Of a stretch of 64,000 nucleotides of DNA, positions 8,473-16,605 are shown one piece after another. Location: contig CAYJJS010000003.1 of NCBI GenBank assembly GCA_964370645.1, forward strand, positions 1 through 64,000. Direction: 5' to 3'. How positions within the stretch are numbered: position 1 is the stretch's first letter; each line of letters begins with the position of its first letter. The position numbers were made by a program, and so were the translations under genes. Origin of the DNA: CAMQRS01 sp964370645 (GTDB lineage Bacteria; Bacillota_I; Bacilli_A; Erysipelotrichales; Erysipelotrichaceae). Under the pieces are notes generated by a model that made no database searches, was not told the origin of the DNA, and was given only the letters and a program-made list of their open reading frames with translations.

Positions 8473-8943
8473 CTACTTTCTTATATAGTGTATCAACGTA
8501 AACCCTTCCATTTTTTCCTTCGTCTTCACTACAAATTGATCCAAACTATAGTTAGGGAAAAAAGTATCCCCTTCATACAGCTCATCAACAAGTGAAATCC
8601 ACATTTCATCTACATAATCTAACGCATATTCATAAATTTGAGCACCACCACATACATATAGTGTTTCTTCGCTATTTTTATATTTACGTAATAATGCTTC
8701 AAAATCATTTACAACACTTACATCCTCATGTTCATAAACATACGATTTATTATTTGTAATTACATATGTATGACGTTTTGGCAGTGGCTTTTTCATCACT
8801 TCAAACGTTGTTCTTCCCATACAAATATCATGATGCAATGTAATTTTTCTAAAACACTTCAAATCCTCTGGTAAATCCCAAGGCATCCAACCATCTTTAC
8901 CAATGACTAAATTTTTAGCATGCGCAACAACTAAACTAATCAT
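8473..8943 (-). CDS. folA: Dihydrofolate reductase
   Basis: 156 residues, standard length. MISLVVAHAKNLVIGKDGWMPW carries the N-terminal substrate and NADPH site, followed by the acidic LPEDLKCF (folate-binding acid), GRTTFEVM and the glycine pair in YVCGGAQIYEYAL. It reduces dihydrofolate with NADPH to regenerate the cofactor consumed by ThyA. Its ATG overlaps the thyA stop (TAATG), the usual thyA-folA coupling. Confidence 0.96.
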   Translation of the reverse strand: MISLVVAHAKNLVIGKDGWMPWDLPEDLKCFRKITLHHDICMGRTTFEVMKKPLPKRHTYVITNNKSYVYEHEDVSVVNDFEALLRKYKNSEETLYVCGGAQIYEYALDYVDEMWISLVDELYEGDTFFPNYSLDQFVVKTKEKMEGFTLIHYIRK

Positions 8944-9821
8944 TAGACACTTACCTTTCCAACCAGTTTACCATGAGAAACATAGTCTTCAATCTTTATA
9001 TCATCAATTGTAAAATCAAAAATAGATTTCACATCTTTATTCAAAACCAGTTTGCACTTTGGATATGGTTCTCTTTGCATCTGCTGCTCAACAACTTCAA
9101 AATGATCCTTATAAATGTGTGCATCTCCAATCGTATGAATGAATTCTTTTGCCTCATAACCACAAACTTGTGCCAACATTTCACACATCAATGCATAAGA
9201 AGCAATATTAAATGGCACTCCTAAAAATGTGTCTGCACTTCTTTGATACAACTGGCAACTCAAATATTTCTTATCTGGACTTACATAAAACTGTAAGAAA
9301 GAGTGACATGGTGGTAATGCCATATCATCCACTTGACATGGATTCCATGCACTGATAATATGTCTTCTACTAAAAGGGTTTTCTTTTAAAGATTGCACCA
9401 GTTTTTGTAATTGATCCACGCCTTCATTATTAAAGTTACGCCACTGCGCCCCATATACTGGACCTAAGTTACCATGTTTTTTAGCAAAAACATCATCTTC
9501 CTTAATTTTTTCAACAAACGCATCCATACTTTCACCTTGATAATCTTCAGATTTTTTAAAATCTTCAAAAGGCCATTCATTCCAAATACGAACATTACGA
9601 TCCACTAGATACTTAATATTCGTATCCCCTTTAATAAACCACAGCAATTCTTCAGCAATTGGTCGTAAAAACATTTTCTTAGTAGTTAGCAGTGGAAACC
9701 CATCAAGTAAATTATAACGGCTTTGATACCCAAACACAGAACGTGTCCCTGTACCTGTACGATCCTCACGATCTTCACCATGCTCCATAATGTGTTTACA
9801 TAAATCTAAATATGTTTTCAT
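8943..9821 (-). CDS. thyA: Thymidylate synthase (ThyA type)
   Basis: 292 residues. EDRTGTGTRSVFG near the N-terminus, the nucleophile cysteine in LPPCHSFLQFYV, and QLYQRSADTFLGVPFNIASYA are the classic ThyA motifs. It converts dUMP to dTMP using methylene-tetrahydrofolate and releases dihydrofolate, which the next gene product reduces. It starts 2 nt after the rsuA-type gene. Confidence 0.97.
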   Translation of the reverse strand: MKTYLDLCKHIMEHGEDREDRTGTGTRSVFGYQSRYNLLDGFPLLTTKKMFLRPIAEELLWFIKGDTNIKYLVDRNVRIWNEWPFEDFKKSEDYQGESMDAFVEKIKEDDVFAKKHGNLGPVYGAQWRNFNNEGVDQLQKLVQSLKENPFSRRHIISAWNPCQVDDMALPPCHSFLQFYVSPDKKYLSCQLYQRSADTFLGVPFNIASYALMCEMLAQVCGYEAKEFIHTIGDAHIYKDHFEVVEQQMQREPYPKCKLVLNKDVKSIFDFTIDDIKIEDYVSHGKLVGKVSV

Positions 9822-9823
9822 CC

Positions 9824-10525
9824 TTACTCTCCTCTTAATAACTTCAACTCATCATCACTCAATTGTTTATACTCACCAAGTGCTAGAGCTTCATCTAACC
9901 ATAAATCATTCATACGAATGCGTTTTAAATATACAACCTCATTATCTACTGCATGCATCATTCTTTTCACTTGATGAAACTTACCTTGCGTAAGTATTAA
10001 GTGAATTACACGTGAATCTTTTTTCAACACTTTACATGGTTTACAAACTTCATCTTCACTAATTTGTATTCCAGCTTCCAGTGCATCAATATGTTCTTGC
10101 GTGATATCTTCTTTTAGTTCAACATAGTATTCCTTTTCTACATGATGTTTTGGCGATAATAAAGCGTGAGCTAAAGGTCCATCATTTGTAAGCATCAATA
10201 AACCTTCGGTATCTACATCTAGTCTACCAACACAAAACAAGTCTAAAGCAAAATCTTCATAGACCAAATCCAATACGGTTGGGTAGAAATCATCAATACT
10301 TGCACTCACATAACCATCTGGTTTATGTAACATAATATAATAATATTCTTGATACTGGATAACTTCTCCATCCATTACAACAACATCTTTTGTCTCATCA
10401 ATTTTATAATCATCATCACGACAAAGTACATCATTTACATAAATAATTCCTTTACGAATCATTTTTTTCACTTCACGCCTAGTACCTACTTTAGCATGTG
10501 CTAAATACTTATCTAATCGCATCAT
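9824..10525 (-). CDS. RsuA-family 16S rRNA pseudouridine synthase
   Basis: 233 residues. An N-terminal S4 domain (MRLDKYLAHAKVGTRREVKKMI) is followed by the synthase domain with CVGRLDVDTEGLLMLTNDG, whose aspartate is the catalytic residue, and GKFHQVKRMM. RsuA-type enzymes make pseudouridine 516 in 16S rRNA. The order murJ/ytgP followed by an rsuA paralogue also occurs in Bacillus. Two adjacent ATGs overlap the murJ stop. Confidence 0.9.
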   Translation of the reverse strand: MMRLDKYLAHAKVGTRREVKKMIRKGIIYVNDVLCRDDDYKIDETKDVVVMDGEVIQYQEYYYIMLHKPDGYVSASIDDFYPTVLDLVYEDFALDLFCVGRLDVDTEGLLMLTNDGPLAHALLSPKHHVEKEYYVELKEDITQEHIDALEAGIQISEDEVCKPCKVLKKDSRVIHLILTQGKFHQVKRMMHAVDNEVVYLKRIRMNDLWLDEALALGEYKQLSDDELKLLRGE

Positions 10526-12138
10526 ACACGTTTTCCTCTATTTCTAATTTTATTCATATTTATATTAAAGATTGTTTGTGGAACTTGAAAAATAGCAGTA
10601 ATCCCTACATATACTCCACAACACACAATCCCCATCAGCGCCAATAACAGCGTCAATAATAATCTACTCTCTGTATAGTAAGTCCACCCCAGTGATTGAA
10701 ATAGCATTCCAACTACAAAGAAACCAACTAACCCGGCTAGATTAAACAATAGCTTGCGCACACTATATTTCCACTCGTTTTTTGTTTTTCTTGCGATAAA
10801 CCACATATTTAACCCCATAAATGCAGCATATGCGATTCCACTTGAAATAATCATTCCACCTACACCAAATATAGATAATAATAAATAATTTGTTGCCAAC
10901 TTCACAATCATGAATACGACCGTAGACATCACTACTTTATTACGTTCCTGAATGGCTAAAGAAATGGATGCGAAAATCGGACAAATCGTTGCAAATACAG
11001 CTTCCAATGCATACCACTGTAAAACAAACGTATATACATCTAAATTTTCATCTATTCCAAATAACACAACACTAATCGCTTGTGCAAAAACAAATATTGC
11101 TAAACAAATTGGAAGACTAATGTATATAACCGTATCCACACAATCTCGTATGTATTTCTTTACTAACTTAGCATCTCTTGTTTCAATTGCTGAAGTAATA
11201 AATGGAATGATTGCAGCACTAAAACCTGGTGCTAAAATCATTGGAATATTGATGACACGAATCGCTTGTCCCATAGCCGCAACTAATGCAGAGTTGTACT
11301 CCATTTTCCCATAAGCTTCAATTCCAGATTTCAAAAACAATTGATTAATAATGGAATCACTATAACCAAATGCAGCATTAATGAAAAAAGGAATCGCAAT
11401 CATAATCAATTGTACTAATATACCACGTACATCTTGCGTTGTTTTTTCCTGCTTGGCAGCCAACATTTTTATCTCATTGGATTTGTGCTTTCCTTTACGC
11501 AAAACATAAAAAATTGTGACACAAGCTGCAATCGTTGCAGAAAATGTTGCAAAGTAAACAGAATACACACGATCAAATCCAAATACATAAACGGCAATTG
11601 CTCCACTTGTCAATAAGAATAAAATACGTACAAATTGTTCTACTACTTGTGAAGCACCATATAACTCCATTTCTTTCAATCCATTGAAAAAACCACGAAC
11701 AGCGCTTAATATAGGTGTTACAAACAAAGCAAATGAAAGCATAACCAAAGTAATTTGCATCGTATGTACATCCCCATCACTAGGTACAATTACCTTAGCA
11801 ACAATACCTGACAATAAGATGAAAATAATCATACATATAAGACCAAAAGCCCCCATTATATATAATGAAACTTTTCGAATCAACAAACACATTTGATAAT
11901 CTTCTTTCGCTGCATATTTAGCAACAAGAGTAGAAATTGCAAAAGGCAATCCCGCAGTTGCTATCGACAATACATATGCATAGATATTATATGAACTAGA
12001 ATAATAAGCGGCATTTGTATCAGTTCCTAATATCTCATAAAAAGGGATTACATAAAGAATTCCTAAAATTTTTGAAAGCAGTATTCCAGCAGAACTCACC
12101 AATCCACCCAATAATAACGATTGTTTTGCCTTACTCAT
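10522..12138 (-). CDS. MurJ/YtgP-type lipid II flippase (MOP superfamily)
   Basis: 538 residues with about 14 membrane helices. It begins with QSLLLGGLVSSAGILLSKILGILYVIPFYEILG, typical of polysaccharide exporters of the SpoVB/YtgP group. In Bacillus, YtgP (MurJ) can flip lipid II and sits beside an rsuA-like gene, as here, so the same role is likely. A SpoVB-type sporulation role cannot be excluded from sequence alone. It overlaps the upstream lipoprotein gene by 8 nt. Confidence 0.8.
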   Translation of the reverse strand: MSKAKQSLLLGGLVSSAGILLSKILGILYVIPFYEILGTDTNAAYYSSSYNIYAYVLSIATAGLPFAISTLVAKYAAKEDYQMCLLIRKVSLYIMGAFGLICMIIFILLSGIVAKVIVPSDGDVHTMQITLVMLSFALFVTPILSAVRGFFNGLKEMELYGASQVVEQFVRILFLLTSGAIAVYVFGFDRVYSVYFATFSATIAACVTIFYVLRKGKHKSNEIKMLAAKQEKTTQDVRGILVQLIMIAIPFFINAAFGYSDSIINQLFLKSGIEAYGKMEYNSALVAAMGQAIRVINIPMILAPGFSAAIIPFITSAIETRDAKLVKKYIRDCVDTVIYISLPICLAIFVFAQAISVVLFGIDENLDVYTFVLQWYALEAVFATICPIFASISLAIQERNKVVMSTVVFMIVKLATNYLLLSIFGVGGMIISSGIAYAAFMGLNMWFIARKTKNEWKYSVRKLLFNLAGLVGFFVVGMLFQSLGWTYYTESRLLLTLLLALMGIVCCGVYVGITAIFQVPQTIFNINMNKIRNRGKRV

Positions 12139-12649
12139 TCACAATCTCCTTCACATTTTCTCCATCTACTACATTAAATGAAAAATAATATTCTTCACGC
12201 GATAATTGATATTCATCCTGAAAAGACACTAAAACATACAAGCGAAACGATGCATTCACTGAAACACCATCTATTGATAAATGTGAATAATATCCATCTA
12301 CTTCGTTTTCTTGATTTGGTACCATATAAATCGGTTGCTCTGTATAAATCCCTAATGATGATGATTCATACTCATTAGTTAACTCATCTGGATTCAACAC
12401 TAACACTTGAACAGAATTCATAACGACCAAAGGATTATCTATTTTCACTGTATAAACATAACTTCCATTTTTTTCTTCCACTTCTAATGCATAAGAAAAA
12501 GGAATATTTTTACTGACTAACTCACCATTGTTTATTAAAGACTCACGAAAGTTTTCATGTACTTTGTTTTGTTCTGTAATTAAATCTGAATTGGAACATC
12601 CAGCCATTATAAAGCTACAAGCAATCATGAATATTAAAAATTTCTTCAT
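12131..12649 (-). CDS. Predicted lipoprotein, unknown function
   Basis: 172 residues. A signal peptide ends in the lipobox IMAGC (Cys17), so the mature protein is lipid-anchored outside the cell. The rest is acidic and beta-rich, with no family I recognise; VKIDNPLVVMNSVQVLVLNPDE suggests an Ig-like sandwich. It is the first gene of the unit that continues into murJ. Confidence 0.7.
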   Translation of the reverse strand: MKKFLIFMIACSFIMAGCSNSDLITEQNKVHENFRESLINNGELVSKNIPFSYALEVEEKNGSYVYTVKIDNPLVVMNSVQVLVLNPDELTNEYESSSLGIYTEQPIYMVPNQENEVDGYYSHLSIDGVSVNASFRLYVLVSFQDEYQLSREEYYFSFNVVDGENVKEIVNE

Positions 12650-12743
12650 AACTCCACCTCTAATGAATTATATCACATAAGAAATAATAAGCCTATACGC
12701 TATAGCCAATTATTTCTGTCTTATCCCTTTATATACAAAAAGC

Positions 12744-12763
12744 TCTATCAATACATTGATAGA
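12744..12763 (-). terminator. Terminator after the DUF1540 gene
   Basis: TCTATCAAT pairs with ATTGATAGA; the stem can extend after one mismatch with AAG/CTT. In the minus direction it is followed by a T-run. Confidence 0.75.
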
Positions 12764-12786
12764 ACTTTTCACTATGATACAATTCA

Positions 12787-12942
12787 CTACTCTTTGCAAC
12801 AAAATGATTCACAAGCTGTCTGTTGTGGAGCATTTGGTGTTAAGCAACGATCTGCATTAACAGTAATTGTTTTTGCACAACACGTATTCGTGTTATGAAA
12901 CTTACAACTACTTACTTTACACATGATTTTTGTTTTTGACAT
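12787..12942 (-). CDS. DUF1540 cysteine-rich mini-protein
   Basis: 51 residues, read directly from the sequence. The ATG at 12942 follows GGAGGTAATGT, a strong ribosome site. Cysteines fall in the DUF1540 pattern: CKVSSCKFHNTNTCCAKTITV, then a cysteine near the middle and a terminal CESFCC. DUF1540 proteins are small, probably metal-binding, and common in spore-forming Firmicutes; their role is unknown. It has its own terminator and lies just after the dipicolinate/cse60 cluster. Confidence 0.85.
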   Translation of the reverse strand: MSKTKIMCKVSSCKFHNTNTCCAKTITVNADRCLTPNAPQQTACESFCCKE

Positions 12943-12978
12943 ACATTACCTCCTACCTATAGTATGTCATCATAGATT

Positions 12979-13152
12979 TCATTCATACATAATTAATACA
13001 CTAAAACTATATATTTGTTCCTCCTCACTCACGAAGTGACTTGTACTATATTTCATATCGACAATATTTGTATAATTTTCATGTGCTAAAAATTGATTTA
13101 CTCTCTCCTCTAAATCGAGTTCATGCTCTGCATCAATCAGTTTTACTTTCAT
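12979..13152 (-). CDS. Sporulation protein Cse60-like
   Basis: 57 residues from the ATG at 13152 (MKVKLIDAEHELDLEERVNQFL, later IVDMKYSTSHFVSEEEQIYSFSVLIMY). This matches my memory of Cse60, a small Bacillus protein of the SigE regulon. A longer frame would start inside the dapA end and is unlikely. No ribosome site is visible. A CATATAAT sequence sits 6 nt before the ATG, which could make a leaderless message or be chance. It begins 7 nt after the dapA stop. Confidence 0.7.
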   Translation of the reverse strand: MKVKLIDAEHELDLEERVNQFLAHENYTNIVDMKYSTSHFVSEEEQIYSFSVLIMYE

Positions 13153-13159
13153 ATATACA

Positions 13160-14014
13160 TTATATGAGTGTATGCGTATGAAAATTGTCGAAGTAAGAAT
13201 CAATAATACGTTTGTTTTCATCCTCTAAAGTATATAAAGGCAATCTTAAATAAGGTTTACATCTACCTTGAATAGATAATATATATTTAATGCTAGCAGG
13301 ATTTCCCTCGATAAAACATAGTTTTGCATAACGTAAAATAAACATATTATATTGTGTATCATTACTTTCATAATATCTACGTATCAAAGGAGCATTTAGT
13401 TGTGAGATGACACTAATTACTCCATTAGTATAAGGATTCATTTCTACAATTAAATCATCACTCCCACAGTATATTTTAAAATGAATCAACATTTTGCGAA
13501 TCTCTTTAAGGGTTTGTAAATTTGATGAAGCATATTTTAAACCTACAATATTTTTACACTCATAATATAATTTTTGTAGCGTTTTTAAAGAAAAGGAAAC
13601 CTGGCATCGACTTTCTACTTGATATAAAATAATTTTCTTATTTGTATGCTGCGATATCTTTTTATAGTGATGATATAACCCATTTTGCGAAGGCTTGTTG
13701 TAGTAAGGAGTAACAATCAACAAAGCATCAAAATCGAAAGCTTCCACTCGCTCAATAAGTTCGATACATACTTGCGTACTTGCACTACCACATCCAAAAA
13801 TAACTTGTTTCTCTTTCTTACACATACGAATAACAAATTGTAATAACTCTACTTTTTCTTTAGTGCTAAGCGTTGCAGACTCTGCGGTAGTCCCACAAAC
13901 AACAAATCCATCCACTTGCTCATACTGTTGTAAAATGAGTGATTGTAAACTATCATAATCAATATCTCCATTTTTTGTAAATGGAGTAATTAACGCTGTA
14001 ATGATCTCTTTCAT
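13160..14014 (-). CDS. dapA: Dihydrodipicolinate synthase (sporulation-linked copy)
   Basis: 284 residues, a class I aldolase-fold lyase. Visible catalytic elements are GTTAES (threonine pair), PYYNKPSQ, ILYQVESRC (tyrosine and arginine) and the Schiff-base lysine in GLKYAS. It condenses pyruvate with aspartate semialdehyde. The usual ILYNVPSRT is altered to YQVESRC, so it is somewhat divergent. It overlaps dpaB by 4 nt (ATGA). The placement implies that it supplies the precursor for dipicolinic acid in the mother cell, as dapA does in the Bacillus spoVF operon. Confidence 0.9.
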   Translation of the reverse strand: MKEIITALITPFTKNGDIDYDSLQSLILQQYEQVDGFVVCGTTAESATLSTKEKVELLQFVIRMCKKEKQVIFGCGSASTQVCIELIERVEAFDFDALLIVTPYYNKPSQNGLYHHYKKISQHTNKKIILYQVESRCQVSFSLKTLQKLYYECKNIVGLKYASSNLQTLKEIRKMLIHFKIYCGSDDLIVEMNPYTNGVISVISQLNAPLIRRYYESNDTQYNMFILRYAKLCFIEGNPASIKYILSIQGRCKPYLRLPLYTLEDENKRIIDSYFDNFHTHTLI

Positions 14015-14583
14015 GTCTTCACCAATAACATTGGTTGCATTTGTTTGTTTTCAAACGCTAAATCCATACATGTTTCTAACAAATCAAAGTCACTAACTAA
14101 ACTATTTGGTTTATTTTCATAATCATCCTGATAAAAAGGTACGAAGTAGAAATTTTTGTAATTCATCAACGCAAACAAATTGCTTCCCCCAACCCCTAAA
14201 AAATCATTACTTGCGATTGCTAAAACAACATTTTTTCGATTTCGTATCATCGCCTTACTTGCTAAAGTAACACTATGATCATATAAGCCATTTTTTAACA
14301 TACTAACAACATTACTCGTTGCAGGCACAATAAGCATAATATCAAAACAATTCATTGGTCCAATTTGTTCCACTTCTTCAATTGTATGCCACACCTGTTT
14401 TTTAGATATTTTCTCTAACATTTGAATAAATGGATACGCATCGTGAAACCTTGTATCCACCTTGTATACATTCTCACTAACAATAACTTGCACATCGTAT
14501 TTTTCACATAAATTATGCAATTGCTTCAAGGTAACCTCATGATTACAAAATGAACCGCTAATCGCAAATAATATCTTTTCCAT
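14011..14583 (-). CDS. dpaB: Dipicolinate synthase subunit B
   Basis: 190 residues, a flavoprotein-like (UbiX/Dfp-fold) protein: LFAISGSFCNHEV at the start, VDTRFHDAYPFIQMLEKISKK, IEEVEQIGPM, LIVPATSNVVSMLKNGLYDHSVTLASKAMIRN and FVPFYQDDYENKPNSLV. These match SpoVFB/DpaB. With DpaA it forms the enzyme that oxidises dihydrodipicolinate to dipicolinic acid, which is stored as the calcium salt in the spore core. The ATG follows AAGGAG and overlaps dpaA by 26 nt. Confidence 0.92.
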   Translation of the reverse strand: MEKILFAISGSFCNHEVTLKQLHNLCEKYDVQVIVSENVYKVDTRFHDAYPFIQMLEKISKKQVWHTIEEVEQIGPMNCFDIMLIVPATSNVVSMLKNGLYDHSVTLASKAMIRNRKNVVLAIASNDFLGVGGSNLFALMNYKNFYFVPFYQDDYENKPNSLVSDFDLLETCMDLAFENKQMQPMLLVKT

Positions 14584-15235
14584 CTAACACTCTCCTTATA
14601 TAATCACAAATTAAAATCGCACTCGATTGTGGAGTATATACATTTGGTAAGGAACCCGGAAAAACCACCTGCTTCCAATCCTTATTTACGTATACGCCTT
14701 TGCTGGAAATATCAATGAATAATGCACATTCAGCTTGTGTCCCCAAACATTGATAGACAGGCGATGTATTCACGATAACGTTTGCCTTATCCATTTTTTG
14801 ATAGGACTCTAAGGAAATGTACTCTGCATGATTTTGTCGCGAAATAAGACGTACATCATACACATCTTTCAACAACTCATAGATTGCAACTCCACAACGA
14901 CCACTTCCAATAATATCTACACTTGTATAATTCACTTCTTCTTTATTCAACAACAACAAAATCCCAATAGCAGTTAATTTCGCATTTTTCTTTAAAAGTA
15001 TGTCTTCTTCCAGATACGGATATACCTTATTACTAGGATGTAAACATGTACAAGTAAAGCTTGTAAATACACTACAATTTCTACATTTTGATAAAATTGC
15101 TTTCACTTCCTCTGTCATAGACGCACAAACAATAACATCACCATCCACCACTTCTGTCTGCTTTAACAAAGCATTAGCATGTAAAAGGATGCGTACTCTT
15201 TTCATCCTTTCATTTTGTTCATATATATAGATCAT
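14558..15235 (-). CDS. dpaA: Dipicolinate synthase subunit A (short form)
   Basis: 225 residues from the ATG at 15235, preceded by AGGTG. A Rossmann loop DIIGSGRCG lies at about residues 107-115 after the KLTAIGILLLL helix, and NTSPVYQ plus IDISSKG follow, matching the SpoVFA/DpaA family. It is the dehydrogenase-like partner of DpaB. Bacillus SpoVFA is about 297 residues, so the N-terminal domain is shortened here. First gene of dpaA-dpaB-dapA-cse60; a CATAnnnTA element lies just upstream. Confidence 0.85.
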   Translation of the reverse strand: MIYIYEQNERMKRVRILLHANALLKQTEVVDGDVIVCASMTEEVKAILSKCRNCSVFTSFTCTCLHPSNKVYPYLEEDILLKKNAKLTAIGILLLLNKEEVNYTSVDIIGSGRCGVAIYELLKDVYDVRLISRQNHAEYISLESYQKMDKANVIVNTSPVYQCLGTQAECALFIDISSKGVYVNKDWKQVVFPGSLPNVYTPQSSAILICDYIRRVLDGKDIICD

Positions 15236-15249
15236 TTTTTCACCTAACC

Positions 15250-15278
15250 TATTATATGAGCCCATCACATTTTGGTGC
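15250..15278 (-). promoter_or_regulatory. Candidate SigK-type promoter of dpaA
   Basis: CATATAATA (15250-15258) fits the SigK -10 CATAnnnTA, and GCACC (15274-15278) supplies the AC of the -35 at 16 bp. SigK drives spoVF in Bacillus. The TATAAT inside it would also suit SigA, but no good SigA -35 exists. The start would fall at the ribosome site, giving a leader of only about 10 nt. Confidence 0.4.
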
Positions 15279-15284
15279 ATAATG

Positions 15285-15312
15285 AAAAAGAGGACAATAT
15301 TGTCCCCTTTTT
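15285..15312 (-). terminator. tyrS terminator
   Basis: A near-perfect 14-bp inverted repeat (AAAAAGAGGACAAT against ATTGTCCCCTTTTT, one mismatch) with a T-run in the minus direction lies between tyrS and dpaA. Confidence 0.8.
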
Positions 15313-15329
15313 CCTTGTGTGAATAAACA

Positions 15330-16553
15330 CTATTGTGTAATTACATAATAATTACGTTTACCACGTTTTATAATTGTTTTATTTTCATAAATAGCATCTT
15401 GTGCTTGAACAACAAATAATTCATCTGTAATCTTATTTCCATTCACTTGAATACTTCCCGCTTTAATCCACTCTCGCGCCTCACGTTTACTACTTGCAAT
15501 TTGTGCTTCTACTAAAGCATCACACAAAGTTAAACCATCAGCTAATGCTTGTGAAGTAAATCCTTGCAATGCATCCTTTAACTCATCTTTACTTAAAGAA
15601 GTAATGTCTCCTTTAAAAAACGCATTTGTGATTTTGATTGCTTTTTCATATTCTGCTTCCCCATGCAAATCACTTACAACGGCTTTTGCCAATGCTTTTT
15701 GTGCTTCACGTTTGAATGGTTCTTCTTCTACCTTTTTTTCCAACAATTCAATTTCTTCCATGGACAAGAATGTTAATGTTTTCAAATAAGAAACCACTTT
15801 ACTGTCTTCACTATTTACTAAAAATTGATACATTTCATACGCTGAAGTTTTTTCTTTGTTTAGCCAAATTGCTTTTCCATCACTCTTACCAAACTTTGTT
15901 CCATCTGCCTTTGTTACAAGTGGCATTGTAAATCCAAATGCCTCCTTTGAAAGTTTACGACGCGTCAACTCAATCCCAGCAGTAATATTACCCCACTGAT
16001 CTTGCCCAGCTACCTGCAAAACACAATTTCTTGTATCTAATAAATGCATAAAATCTAACGCTTGTAAAATCATGTACGAAAATTCTGTATAGGTAATTCC
16101 ATCATCCAATCTTCTAGAAACGATATCCTTACTTAACATATAATTAATGTTAAAGTATTTTCCATAATCTCTTAAAAAATCCAATGTATTGATATCTTTG
16201 ATCCAATCATAATTATTCACTACCTCAAAGCCAAAAATATCTTCTGCCTGCTTCTTTAAACAAGCAAAATTATAATCTACTTCTTCCTTTGTAATCATTG
16301 CTCTTTCAGCATCTGGTTTTGGATCTCCAATTAGTCCAGTACCACCACCAACTAACAAAATCGGATTATGTCCAGCTAATTTCAGACGCTTTGAAATTAA
16401 GAATGACGAATAATGTCCAATGTGTAAACTATCACCTGTTGGATCAGTCCCTATATAAAAAGTTACAACCTCATTATTCAACATCTCTTCAATCTTAGGA
16501 GAACTACACTCTTTAATTAGTCCTCTCCATTTTAATTCATCAAATATTTTCAT
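15330..16553 (-). CDS. tyrS: Tyrosyl-tRNA synthetase
   Basis: 407 residues. The HIGH motif is exact (DSLHIGHYSS, residue about 42) and the KMSKS equivalent is KFGKS. QVAGQDQWGNITAG binds tyrosine, and the C-terminal S4 RNA-binding domain covers about 335-407. It charges tRNA-Tyr. It starts only 52 nt after ccpA, leaving no room for the T-box leader that usually controls tyrS in Firmicutes; a terminator-like hairpin occupies that gap. Confidence 0.97.
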   Translation of the reverse strand: MKIFDELKWRGLIKECSSPKIEEMLNNEVVTFYIGTDPTGDSLHIGHYSSFLISKRLKLAGHNPILLVGGGTGLIGDPKPDAERAMITKEEVDYNFACLKKQAEDIFGFEVVNNYDWIKDINTLDFLRDYGKYFNINYMLSKDIVSRRLDDGITYTEFSYMILQALDFMHLLDTRNCVLQVAGQDQWGNITAGIELTRRKLSKEAFGFTMPLVTKADGTKFGKSDGKAIWLNKEKTSAYEMYQFLVNSEDSKVVSYLKTLTFLSMEEIELLEKKVEEEPFKREAQKALAKAVVSDLHGEAEYEKAIKITNAFFKGDITSLSKDELKDALQGFTSQALADGLTLCDALVEAQIASSKREAREWIKAGSIQVNGNKITDELFVVQAQDAIYENKTIIKRGKRNYYVITQ

Positions 16554-16574
16554 ACTCTCTTCCTCTCAAATAAA

Positions 16575-16598
16575 ACGCCCTTACACATTTAAGGGCGT
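16575..16598 (-). terminator. Hairpin between ccpA and tyrS
   Basis: ACGCCCTTA pairs with TAAGGGCGT (9 bp, 6-nt loop), followed on the minus strand by TTTATTTG. It is a terminator or partial attenuator; since no separate tyrS promoter is evident, read-through is likely. Confidence 0.7.
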
Positions 16599-16605
16599 AA
16601 TCATA

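Noticed and set aside
8943..9821. Riboswitch or leader ahead of thyA-folA
   Set aside because: Only 2 nt separate thyA from the preceding gene; no leader exists.
13146..13152. Leaderless promoter for cse60 (CATATAAT 6 nt before ATG)
   Set aside because: No matching -35 for SigA, SigE or SigK was found; AT-rich chance match is likely.
13153..13221. 80-residue version of the Cse60-like protein
   Set aside because: The extra 23 residues lie in the dapA coding end and have no family resemblance.
15250..15256. Plain SigA promoter for dpaA
   Set aside because: TATAAT is present but no -35 with more than three matches exists at 16-18 bp; not excluded, only less likely than the CATA-type reading.
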